Positions 1-5,674 of a stretch of 5,674 nt of DNA are shown one piece after another. Both the position numbers and the translations under genes were made by a program. Origin of the DNA: Clostridia bacterium (GTDB lineage Bacteria > Bacillota > Clostridia > Christensenellales > Borkfalkiaceae). Within the stretch, counting starts at the first letter, position 1. Each line of letters begins with the position of its first letter. The notes below the pieces were generated by a model. It saw only the letters and a program-made list of their open reading frames with translations. It ran no database searches and was not told where the DNA came from. The DNA is taken from positions 1 to 5,674 of the forward strand of contig JAGBYC010000188.1 of the NCBI GenBank assembly GCA_017628935.1. Reading direction: 5' to 3'.

Positions 1-41
1 GAAACGGTGGTTGGTGCAAACCGTAGCAATTTCCTTTTACT

Positions 42-44
42 GTA
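42..44 (+). promoter_or_regulatory. Probable T-box specifier codon GUA (valine)
   Basis: The specifier pairs with the tRNA anticodon. GTA lies 17 nt after the distal Stem I helix and 6 nt before GAG (51-53), the spacing I recall for the GGC specifier of B. subtilis glyQS, and it is followed by A, as specifiers usually are followed by a purine. It would read tRNA(Val) with anticodon UAC. Most known specifiers end in C, so an A-ending codon is less common. Valine agrees with the aminotransferase and oxoacid oxidoreductase downstream. Because the 5' strand of Stem I is missing, the specifier bulge cannot be drawn fully, and a shifted register is possible. Confidence 0.68.
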
Positions 45-157
45 ACTTCTGAGTTGAAAGGAAGAAAGATTTTATATCAAGTAGAACCTTTTCGCAATCG
101 TAGCGTTAAAACGAAGGCTTTTGCCTAAAGCGGTAACGGGGTTTTCCGTTGCAATTT

Positions 158-191
158 GAGTGGTACCGCGGGTTTAAATTTCACCCGTCTC
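158..191 (+). promoter_or_regulatory. T-box antiterminator element
   Basis: GAG (158-160) can pair with CTC (189-191) and CGGGT (169-173) with ACCCG (183-187), leaving the 5' bulge that starts with TGGT (161-164). In T-boxes this bulge pairs with the NCCA end of uncharged tRNA. TGGT would accept ACCA, so an A discriminator base, which suits tRNA(Val) and also Ile and Leu tRNAs. The 3' strand (183-191) is the same sequence as the 5' arm of the terminator, so the two structures exclude each other. Confidence 0.9.
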
Positions 192-216
192 AAGATTTTA
201 CTTGAGACGGGTTTTT
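183..216 (+). terminator. Intrinsic terminator of the T-box (attenuator)
   Basis: ACCCGTCTCAAG (183-194) and CTTGAGACGGGT (201-212) form a perfect 12-bp stem with a six-base loop, followed at once by T's to 216. This is the default OFF structure when tRNA is charged. Its 5' arm is captured by the antiterminator when uncharged tRNA binds. Confidence 0.95.
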
Positions 217-229
217 CATACCGTCTCGC

Positions 230-235
230 AGGAGG
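230..235 (+). promoter_or_regulatory. Shine-Dalgarno site of the first operon gene
   Basis: AGGAGG lies five bases before the ATG at 241 and fixes that start. It sits only 18 nt downstream of the terminator stem and 2 nt after a second CCGTCTC (221-227) that could pair with the terminator's 3' arm. Confidence 0.9.
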
Positions 236-240
236 TTTAA

Positions 241-1674
241 ATGAATTCTACAACAGGTCTTGAATTTAAAATTCAAGAAATGGCGCAACGTATTAAAACG
301 TTACGTGAAATAATCGGCTTATCAACTGAAGATATGGCTTTAAAAACGGGCGTTACTGAGGCCGAATATATCGCTTGCGAAAGTGGTAATAGCGACCTTA
401 ACTTCGCTTTTTTATATCGTTGCGCTCAAGCGCTTAACGTTGACGTTACTGCTATCGTTGACGGTACAAGCCCACGTCTTGCAGGTTACACGGTAACGCG
501 TAAAGGCGAAGGTCAACAAATACAAAAGGCGCACGGTATGACGTATTTTAACTTAGCGTCATCGTTTAAAAACCGTATTGCCGAACCACTTTACGTTATT
601 TCTGAATACAACGAATCAGCGCAAAATAAAGAAATTGAACTTACTACTCACCAAGGTCAAGAATGCGACATTGTTATTTCGGGCGCACTTAAAATTCAAG
701 TAGGTAACCACGTTGAAGTTTTACGCGAAGGCGACAGCATTTATTACGACAGTTCTACCCCACACGGTATGATTGCAACTGATAATCAAGACTGTATTTT
801 CTACGCTATCGTTTTAAACCCAGCGCACGAATCTATTTCAACGCTTATTCACGCTGGCAATAAAGAATACGCACCTAAACAAGCAGTTAAGCACTCTACT
901 GCTGGTAAACGCGTTTGGAACGATTTTGTTATACCGGTTGAAGATGAAAACGGCGCACTTAAGTCAATTTCGTTTAAAAATGAAGACAATTTCAATATTG
1001 CGTTTGACGTTGTTGACCGTTTAGGTAGAGAAAAGCCAGACAAAATTGCTATGGTACATATTGCAAAAGACTTTACTGAAAGAAAGTTCACTTTTGCTGA
1101 TATCAAGCGCGCGTCGTCACAAACGGCTAACTACTTTAAGTCGCTTGGCATTAAAAAAGGCGACAAAGTAATGCTTATATTAAAACGCCACTATCAATTC
1201 TGGTTTGCCATGATAGCGCTTCACAAATTAGGCGCTGTTGCAATTCCTGCAACTAACCAGCTTAAAGAACACGATATTACTTACCGTTTAAACAAAGCTG
1301 GCGTTAAAATGGTTATTTGTACTGCAGACGACGGCGTTGCTAACGAAGTAGATAAAGCGTCAGTTCACGCTCCTACCCTTCAAACTAAACTTATTGTAAA
1401 CGGCGAACGTGAAGGTTGGAGAAATTTTGACGAAGAATATTCACTTTACACCGGTAAGTTTGCTCGCACGGAAGAAAGCCCTAAAGGTGACGACCTTATG
1501 CTTATGTACTTTACGTCGGGCACTACTGGTAACCCTAAAGTTGCTATGCACAACTTTAAATATCCGTTAGGCCACTTTATTACGGCAAGATACTGGCACG
1601 CAGTTAACCCAGAAGGTTTACACTTTAGTATTTCTGATACTGGTTGGGCTAAAGCAGCGTGGGGTAAACTTTAA
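241..1674 (+). CDS. N-terminal product: XRE HTH + cupin + first part of AMP-ligase
   Basis: This is what would be translated from the AGGAGG-driven ATG: 477 residues. Residues 17-73 form an XRE-type helix-turn-helix (TLREIIGLSTEDMALKTGV at 20-38, then the typical ESG turn and a last helix with the ALNVD motif). Residues 117-200 form a cupin with THQGQE (136-141), the GD turn at 164-165 and PHG at 174-176, likely a small-ligand-binding barrel. The ligase part begins near residue 225 and contains LGIKKGDKVMLILKR (about 303-317), IPATNQL and the phosphate-binding motif YFTSGTTGNPK (423-433). The stop removes the rest of the adenylation domain and the C-terminal lid, so this product cannot be an active ligase. 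The HTH-cupin part is complete and could still act as a ligand-sensing DNA-binding protein. Its operator and ligand are unknown. Confidence 0.85.
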   Translation: MNSTTGLEFKIQEMAQRIKTLREIIGLSTEDMALKTGVTEAEYIACESGNSDLNFAFLYRCAQALNVDVTAIVDGTSPRLAGYTVTRKGEGQQIQKAHGMTYFNLASSFKNRIAEPLYVISEYNESAQNKEIELTTHQGQECDIVISGALKIQVGNHVEVLREGDSIYYDSSTPHGMIATDNQDCIFYAIVLNPAHESISTLIHAGNKEYAPKQAVKHSTAGKRVWNDFVIPVEDENGALKSISFKNEDNFNIAFDVVDRLGREKPDKIAMVHIAKDFTERKFTFADIKRASSQTANYFKSLGIKKGDKVMLILKRHYQFWFAMIALHKLGAVAIPATNQLKEHDITYRLNKAGVKMVICTADDGVANEVDKASVHAPTLQTKLIVNGEREGWRNFDEEYSLYTGKFARTEESPKGDDLMLMYFTSGTTGNPKVAMHNFKYPLGHFITARYWHAVNPEGLHFSISDTGWAKAAWGKL

Positions 1675-2538
1675 GTTCAATGGCTTAACGAAGCAGGCAT
1701 TTTCGTTTACGACTTTGATAGATTTGACGCTAACGATATTATGCCTATGTTTGCTAAGCATAAAATTACTACTTTCTGCGCTCCACCTACTATGCTTAGA
1801 CTTATGATTAAGCAAGACTTATCACGCTTTGACTTATCGTCGGTTGAACATATGACTACGGCTGGCGAAGCGCTTAACCCTGAAGTTTTCCGTCAATTTG
1901 AAAAGGCTACGGGCTTACAAATTATGGAAGGCTTTGGTCAAACTGAAACTACCGTTGCCGTTGCTAACCTTATAGGTGACACACCAAGACTTGGTAGTAT
2001 GGGTAAATCAGTTCCACTTTACAACATTAAACTTGTTGATAGTAACGATAAAGAAGTACCTGTTGGTGAAACGGGCGAAATAGTTATTGATATTTCAAAA
2101 GGCAACCCTTGTGGTTTAACTATCGGCTACTACGACGATGAAGAAAAAACTAACGAAGTACGTCACGACGGGCTTTACCATACCGGCTATACTGCTTGGA
2201 AAGATGATGACGGTTACTTATGGTACGTTGGCCGTGTAGACGACGTTATTAAATCGTCTGGTTACCGTATCGGTCCGTTTGAAATTGAAAACGTTATTAT
2301 GGAACTTCCTTACGTATTAGAGTGTGGCGTTTCTGCAATGCCAGACGAAGTACGTGGTCAAGTTGTAAAAGCAAGTATTGTATTAGTTAAGGGCACTAAC
2401 CCTACTGAAGAACTTAAAAAAGAAATTCAAGACTACGTTAAACAACGTACAGCGCCGTATAAATATCCACGTGTGGTTGTGTTTAGAGATGAACTTCCTA
2501 AAACTACAAGTGGTAAAATACAACGCAACAAACTTTAA
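1675..2538 (+). pseudogene. C-terminal part of the AMP-forming acyl-CoA synthetase, no credible start
   Basis: The frame after the TAA remains open to 2538 and holds the second half of the synthetase: APPT (513-517 region in full-frame numbering), TAGEALNPEVF (540-550), the EGFGQTE adenine-binding motif (563-569), the hinge segment GRVDDVIKSSGYRIGPFE (664-681) and, near the C terminus, SGKIQR with the catalytic lysine. The first ATG is at 1741, but the bases before it contain no Shine-Dalgarno match and the site falls inside a folded domain, so independent translation is doubtful. The motif that binds the ATP ribose should read TGD; here codon 650 (2188-2190) is TAT, giving TGY. The closest relatives by motif are acetyl-CoA and medium-chain (ACSM-like) synthetases; branched short-chain acids are the likely substrates only by context. 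Confidence 0.75.
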
Positions 2539-2554
2539 TAAGGTGGTATAAATT

Positions 2555-3634
2555 ATGAAATACGATATCAAAATTTTTAAAACCGAAACTCCTAAACAAA
2601 AACCTACTGATGAAAGCAAATTAGGTTTTGGTAAAATTTTTACCGACCATATGTTTATTATGGAATACAATAAAACTGAAGGCTGGCACAATGCAAGAAT
2701 AGTTCCTTTCGGCCCTATTCCTACCCACCCTGCATCAACCGTTTTACACTACGGTGCTGAAATTTTCGAAGGTATGAAAGCGTATCGTGCAGTTGACGGC
2801 ACAATTCGTATGTTTAGACCACTTGAAAACGTTAAGCGTTTAAATAACAGTGCTGAACGCCTTTGCTTACCTACTATTGATGAAGAAGGTTGCTTAGATA
2901 TTTTAAACACTTTAGTTGAACTTGAAAAAGACTGGATTCCTAGTAGCGTTGGTACTTCGTTATATATCCGTCCGTTCATATATGGTAACGACCCACACCT
3001 TGGCGTACACGCAGTTAGCAACGCTATGTTCGTTGTAATTTGTTCACCAGTTGGCGCTTACTACGCTCAAGGCATTAACCCAGTTAAAATTGCTATTGAA
3101 AGTGAAGACGTGCGCGCCGTTCGTGGTGGTACTGGTTACGCTAAATGTGGTGGTAACTACGCTGCAAGTTTACGTGCTGGCCAACGCGCTGAAGAGAACG
3201 GCTACACTCAAGTTTTATGGCTTGACGGCGTTGAAAGAAAATATATTGAAGAAGTTGGCGCAATGAACGTTATGTTCAAAATAGGTGGTAAAATTATTAC
3301 TCCTATGCTTTCTGGCTCAATTTTACCTGGTATTACAAGAAAATCGTGCATCGAACTTTTAAAAGGTTGGGGCTACGAAGTTGAAGAACGTTTATTCTCT
3401 GTTGACGAACTTTTTGAAGCCGCTGAAAACGGTACTTTAGAAGAAGCGTGGGGTACTGGTACTGCTGCAGTAGTATCACCTATCGGTCAACTTTACTACA
3501 AAGGCAAAGAATACGTTGTTTCGGGTAACAAAATAGGCGAAGTTACTCAAAAACTTTACGATAACCTTACTGGTATTCAATGGGGTAAGGTTGAAGATGA
3601 AAACGGTTGGAGTTATTTAGTTTGTAATGGATAA
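2555..3634 (+). CDS. ilvE: Branched-chain amino acid aminotransferase
   Basis: A cytosolic PLP enzyme that moves the amino group between glutamate and the 2-oxoacids of Val, Leu and Ile. The 359 residues are the usual length for the larger (BCAT2-like, eukaryote-type) fold-IV class. Visible marks are LHYGAEIFEGMKAYR (64-78), RLNNSAERL (95-103), YIRPF (137-141), the PLP lysine K197 in GYAKCGGNYAAS, WLDGVERKYIEEVGAMN (222-238, with the Glu that contacts the PLP ring nitrogen), SGSILPGITR and EEAWGTGTAAVVSP. No key residue is missing. The start has AAGGTGG (2540-2546) eight bases upstream and follows the synthetase frame by 16 nt; the 3' end overlaps the next gene by 8 nt. In this operon it would make or consume the 2-oxoacid handled by the ferredoxin oxidoreductase. 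Specificity within the branched-chain group cannot be read from the sequence. Confidence 0.95.
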   Translation: MKYDIKIFKTETPKQKPTDESKLGFGKIFTDHMFIMEYNKTEGWHNARIVPFGPIPTHPASTVLHYGAEIFEGMKAYRAVDGTIRMFRPLENVKRLNNSAERLCLPTIDEEGCLDILNTLVELEKDWIPSSVGTSLYIRPFIYGNDPHLGVHAVSNAMFVVICSPVGAYYAQGINPVKIAIESEDVRAVRGGTGYAKCGGNYAASLRAGQRAEENGYTQVLWLDGVERKYIEEVGAMNVMFKIGGKIITPMLSGSILPGITRKSCIELLKGWGYEVEERLFSVDELFEAAENGTLEEAWGTGTAAVVSPIGQLYYKGKEYVVSGNKIGEVTQKLYDNLTGIQWGKVEDENGWSYLVCNG

Positions 3635-4310
3635 TTACACTCCTAAACGCGTTACGCTATTTGCTGGGCACTACGGTTCGGGCAAAACTAATATTGCAGT
3701 TAATTTTGCTTTACAACTTAAAAAAGACGGCTACCCCGTTAAAATAGCCGACCTTGATATAGTTAACCCTTATTTTCGAACCAAAGATAGTGCTGATGAA
3801 CTTTTAAAAGCGGAAATTCCACTTATTTCGCCTAATTTTGCAAACAGTAACGTTGATTTACCAGCCCTTCCACCTGAAGTATACAGCCTAGTAACCCGTA
3901 CCGACGCTTACGCCGTTATGGATATAGGTGGCGACGACCGTGGCGCTTACGCCCTTGGTAGATACGCTCCGTATATTTTAGAAGAAAATAATTATGAAAT
4001 GATTTTCGTTGCAAACTTTTTCCGTCCACTTACAACTAACGTTGACGATGCTATTACCGTTATGCGTGAAATTGAAGATGCCTCAAAAATCAAGTTTACA
4101 GCAATTATAAACAACAGTAATTTAGGTAATTTAACTACGGTTGATGACGTTTTAAGTACTTTAAATAAAGCAAACGAACTTTCGTTAAAAACAGGCTTAC
4201 CACTTATTTTTACTACTATTGACGAAAGAATTTTTAGTGCGGCTAAAGATATTAAAAACGCCTTTAAACTTAAATTACAAAGAAAATACTTTGATATTAA
4301 GGAGATTTAA
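3627..4310 (+). CDS. MinD/ParA-like P-loop NTPase of unknown role
   Basis: A 227-residue SIMIBI-class P-loop protein. It has a Walker A motif GHYGSGKT (14-21), a switch-like DLDIVNPYFR (42-51), a Walker B-type VMDIGGDDRG (97-106) and an AIINNSNLG stretch in the place of the base-recognition motif. Walker A is GxxGxGKT and lacks the first lysine of the deviant KGGxGKT form of ParA/MinD proper. No membrane segment or signal peptide is seen. Its ATG lies inside the end of the aminotransferase gene (8-nt overlap, ATGGATAA), with only a distant TTGGAG (3607-3612), so translational coupling is likely. Its stop is followed one base later by the ferredoxin start. The position suggests a helper for the oxidoreductase, for example in Fe-S cluster or subunit assembly, by analogy with the CooC/NBP35 group, but nothing in the sequence proves this. 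Confidence 0.85.
   Translation: MDNYTPKRVTLFAGHYGSGKTNIAVNFALQLKKDGYPVKIADLDIVNPYFRTKDSADELLKAEIPLISPNFANSNVDLPALPPEVYSLVTRTDAYAVMDIGGDDRGAYALGRYAPYILEENNYEMIFVANFFRPLTTNVDDAITVMREIEDASKIKFTAIINNSNLGNLTTVDDVLSTLNKANELSLKTGLPLIFTTIDERIFSAAKDIKNAFKLKLQRKYFDIKEI
4299..4304 (+). promoter_or_regulatory. Ribosome binding site that sets the ferredoxin start
   Basis: AAGGAG lies inside the last codons of the P-loop gene, seven bases before the ATG at 4312. It supports the 68-residue ferredoxin over the longer in-frame opening at 4219, which has no comparable site and would add an unrelated N-terminal tail overlapping the upstream gene. Confidence 0.85.
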
Positions 4311-4311
4311 T

Positions 4312-4518
4312 ATGGCAAAAGTTACTTTTAACGACGATTTATGTAAAGGCTGTGGTCTTTGCGTAAGCGCCTGCCCTAAAAAAATTATCATTATAGCAAA
4401 AAACAAAATTAACGCCAAAGGTCACTCTCCAGCCGAAGTAACTAATCAAGAACAATGTATCGGTTGTGCTTTCTGCGCTACAATGTGTCCTGACTGCGTT
4501 ATTACGGTAGAGAAATAA
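4312..4518 (+). CDS. 2x[4Fe-4S] ferredoxin-type (delta) subunit of 2-oxoacid:ferredoxin oxidoreductase
   Basis: A 68-residue bacterial-type ferredoxin that carries electrons between the TPP-containing core of the oxidoreductase and soluble ferredoxin. Two complete cluster motifs are visible: C11-x2-C14-x2-C17-x3-C21-P and C49-x2-C52-x2-C55-x3-C59-P. The spacer of 27 residues between them, and the position directly before the alpha subunit, fit the delta-type subunit of four-subunit VOR/KOR enzymes rather than a free ferredoxin. One extra cysteine, C62, lies just after the second motif. It starts one base after the P-loop gene stop and ends 10 nt before the next gene. Length and cysteine pattern are complete, so I expect it to be functional. 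Confidence 0.93.
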   Translation: MAKVTFNDDLCKGCGLCVSACPKKIIIIAKNKINAKGHSPAEVTNQEQCIGCAFCATMCPDCVITVEK

Positions 4519-4528
4519 GAGGTGTAAT

Positions 4529-5584
4529 ATGAGTGATAAAGTTTTAATGAAAGGTAACGAAGCTATTGCCGAAGCCGCTATTAAAGCAGGTTGCATGCAT
4601 TACTTTGGTTATCCTATTACCCCACAAACTGAAATTGCTGCTTATATGGCTAAACGTATGCCTAAAGTAGGTGGCGTTTTCTTACAAGCTGAAAGTGAAG
4701 TTGCCGCAATCAATATGGTTTACGGCGTTGCTGGTGCTGGCTTTAGAGTTATGACTTCTTCTTCAAGCCCTGGCGTTTCACTTAAACAAGAAGGTATTTC
4801 GTATATCGCTGGTGCTGACCTTCCTGCACTTATCGTTAACGTTCAACGTGGTGGCCCTGGTCTTGGTGGTATTCAACCATCTCAATCAGACTATTTCCAA
4901 GCAACTAAGGGTGGCGGACACGGTGACTATCGCCTTATTGTTGTTGCGCCTGCATCTGTCCAAGAAATGGCTGACCTTACCGTTAAAGCGTTTGATTTAG
5001 CCGATAAATATCGCGTACCAAGTATGTTACTTACCGACGGTACTTTAGGTCAAATGATGGAACCTGTTGAATTTAAAGATATTACTGCTAATAGGGTTGA
5101 AAAGCCTTGGGCTGTTACTGGTACTAAAGGCGAACGTAAGCACAATATTATTAATAGCTTATACTTAAAGCCTGAAATTTTAGAAAAAACTAACTTCGAA
5201 CGCTACGAACGTTACAAACAAATTGAAGAAAACGAAGTAATGTACGAAGAATTTATGATGGATGATGCCGAATACTGCGTTGTAGCGTACGGTATTGCGT
5301 CACGTATTTCTAAAAACGCCGTTGTTATGGCGCGTGAACAAGGCATTAAAGTTGGTTTAATTCGCCCTATTACTTTATGGCCTTTCCCTTCAAAAGTATT
5401 AAACGAAGCGGCTGACAAAGTTAAAGGTTTCGTTTCGGTAGAACTTTCAATGGGTCAAATGATTGAAGACGTACGCTTAGCAACTAACTGCAAAAAACCG
5501 GTTATTTTATGCAACCGTTCTGGTGGTATGATTCCTACCCCTGAACAAGTGCTTGAAAGCATTAAAAGTATGATAAAGGAGTAA
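4529..5584 (+). CDS. vorB: 2-oxoacid:ferredoxin oxidoreductase alpha subunit, VorB type
   Basis: Alpha subunit of the cytosolic enzyme that interconverts a 2-oxoacid + CoA + oxidised ferredoxin with acyl-CoA + CO2 + reduced ferredoxin. The 351 residues contain the POR N-terminal domain (about 9-190) and the transketolase C-terminal-like domain II (about 250-345). Visible marks are [14 protein letters not shown] (8-21), the substrate-site motif YPITPQTE (28-35), QAESE (53-57), MTSSSSPG (75-82), [20 protein letters not shown], and near the end RSGGMIPTP. The sequence matches what I know as VorB (3-methyl-2-oxobutanoate) proteins of clostridia; a 2-oxoglutarate (KorA) enzyme is the nearest alternative, and the aminotransferase next door favours branched-chain oxoacids. 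GAGGTG (4519-4524) precedes the ATG. No lesion is seen. Confidence 0.93.
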   Translation: MSDKVLMKGNEAIAEAAIKAGCMHYFGYPITPQTEIAAYMAKRMPKVGGVFLQAESEVAAINMVYGVAGAGFRVMTSSSSPGVSLKQEGISYIAGADLPALIVNVQRGGPGLGGIQPSQSDYFQATKGGGHGDYRLIVVAPASVQEMADLTVKAFDLADKYRVPSMLLTDGTLGQMMEPVEFKDITANRVEKPWAVTGTKGERKHNIINSLYLKPEILEKTNFERYERYKQIEENEVMYEEFMMDDAEYCVVAYGIASRISKNAVVMAREQGIKVGLIRPITLWPFPSKVLNEAADKVKGFVSVELSMGQMIEDVRLATNCKKPVILCNRSGGMIPTPEQVLESIKSMIKE

Positions 5585-5589
5585 CTATT

Positions 5590-5674
5590 ATGAAAACTGT
5601 TTTTGAAAAACCAAAAGCGCTTACTGACGCTCCTTTCCACTACTGCCCTGGTTGTACTCACGGTATTATTCACC
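5590..5674 (+). CDS. 2-oxoacid:ferredoxin oxidoreductase beta subunit (TPP-binding), 3' part outside window
   Basis: Only the first 28 codons are present. They read a short leader and then [12 protein letters not shown] (residues 17-28); the CPGCxHG motif with two cysteines is typical of the beginning of beta subunits, where it belongs to the [4Fe-4S] site next to the thiamine diphosphate. AAGGAG (5576-5581) lies eight bases before the ATG and overlaps the end of the alpha-subunit gene, so the two are probably translated together. The gene follows the usual order delta-alpha-beta, and a gamma subunit would be expected beyond the window edge. Confidence 0.88.
   Translation, partial: MKTVFEKPKALTDAPFHYCPGCTHGIIH

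Larger units (their letters stand above)
1..216 (+). promoter_or_regulatory. T-box riboswitch leader, 5' end cut off; likely tRNA(Val)-responsive
   Basis: This leader controls transcription of the downstream operon by sensing the charging state of a tRNA. Visible parts in order are: the 3' half of Stem I with a distal hairpin (ACGGT 4-8 pairs with ACCGT 20-24 around a GGTGCAA loop), a specifier region followed by GAG at 51-53, a small AGGC/GCCT hairpin (115-118/123-126), Stem III (133-139 with 146-152), the T-box core TGGTACCGCG at 161-170, and an overlapping intrinsic terminator. The 5' half of Stem I and the promoter lie outside the window. The order and spacing follow the Bacillota T-box plan; compared with the B. 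subtilis glyQS leader from memory, the specifier sits the same distance from the distal stem and from the GAG. The class is certain; the amino acid is less so. Confidence 0.95.
241..2538 (+). pseudogene. XRE-cupin-acyl-CoA synthetase fusion, split by an in-frame TAA
   Basis: Read through the TAA at 1672-1674 (codon 478), this frame would give a 765-residue protein: HTH domain (about 17-73), cupin (about 117-200) and an AMP-forming acyl-CoA synthetase (about 225-765) of the acetyl/medium-chain type. The reaction would be acid + ATP + CoA to acyl-CoA + AMP + PPi. The frame is the same on both sides of the stop and no residues are missing, so the lesion is a point change, not a frameshift. The stop falls where family members, as I recall them, read LYGQW; here it is L-stop-VQW. 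A second lesion is TGY in place of TGD at codon 650. Every other gene in the window also ends with TAA, so TAA is not reassigned. A sequencing error is the main alternative to a true pseudogene. Confidence 0.8.

Noticed and set aside
849..1106. Minus-strand open frames here and at 1618-1815, 2383-2691, 2749-3021, 4339-4596, 5212-5418 and 5455-5673
   Set aside because: Each lies opposite a well-supported gene, lacks recognisable domains and ribosome binding sites, and reads as a shadow of the plus-strand coding.
1672..1674. Programmed recoding or an altered genetic code at the in-frame stop
   Set aside because: The codon is TAA, not the TGA or TAG used for selenocysteine or pyrrolysine, and all complete genes in the window end in TAA at sensible places just before the next start.
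1741..2538. A separate 265-residue gene starting at ATG 1741
   Set aside because: There is no Shine-Dalgarno match before this ATG, the frame is the same as the upstream gene, and the codons between the TAA and this ATG still encode conserved synthetase sequence. It is the remainder of a broken gene.
2539..2554. An internal promoter or terminator between the synthetase frame and the aminotransferase
   Set aside because: The 16-nt gap holds only the ribosome binding site; no hairpin or -35/-10 pair can be supported.
3051..3266. Plus-strand open frames at 3051-3266 and 4812-5000
   Set aside because: They are alternative frames inside the aminotransferase and alpha-subunit genes, with low-complexity Leu/Val-rich translations and no start signals.
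4219..4518. A 99-residue ferredoxin starting at 4219
   Set aside because: The extra N-terminal part is an out-of-frame reading of the P-loop gene. The start at 4312 has AAGGAG at the right distance and gives the normal ferredoxin length.

Overview
The window looks like chromosomal DNA of an anaerobic, low-GC Bacillota (Clostridia-type) bacterium. The evidence is a tRNA-sensing T-box leader, AGGAGG-like ribosome binding sites, tightly packed genes that all end in TAA, AT-leaning codon choice (Leu mostly TTA/CTT, Arg mostly CGT), and an oxygen-sensitive ferredoxin-linked 2-oxoacid oxidoreductase. Genus cannot be told from the sequence. No mobile element, CRISPR array, tRNA or rRNA is visible.

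Layout: positions 1-216 hold most of a T-box riboswitch whose 5' part lies outside the window. It includes the Stem I distal loop, a likely GUA (valine) specifier at 42-44, Stem III, the antiterminator with the TGGT bulge, and a 12-bp intrinsic terminator followed by T's. After an AGGAGG site, one operon runs rightward to the window edge. Its first frame (241-2538) encodes an XRE HTH domain, a cupin domain and an AMP-forming acyl-CoA synthetase in one reading frame, but an in-frame TAA at 1672-1674 splits it. Then come a branched-chain aminotransferase (2555-3634), a small MinD/ParA-like P-loop NTPase (3627-4310), a 2x[4Fe-4S] ferredoxin subunit (4312-4518), the alpha subunit of a 2-oxoisovalerate-type ferredoxin oxidoreductase (4529-5584) and the first 28 codons of its TPP-binding beta subunit (5590 to edge). 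Gaps are 16 nt or less and one pair overlaps by 8 nt. All genes are on the + strand.

How the genes fit together (inference): an acyl-CoA synthetase, a reversible 2-oxoacid:ferredoxin oxidoreductase and a branched-chain aminotransferase make a short route from a branched short-chain acid (isobutyrate and relatives) through its acyl-CoA and 2-oxoacid to valine and relatives. Placing this under a T-box that switches on when tRNA(Val) is uncharged argues for the biosynthetic, reductive-carboxylation direction rather than amino-acid fermentation.

Main oddities: the synthetase carries the premature stop, an adjacent Gly-to-Val change, and a Tyr in place of the near-invariant Asp of the TGD motif. 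All three can be explained by G:C to T:A changes. This copy of the synthetase is therefore probably dead (or the sequence has errors), while the rest of the operon looks intact.
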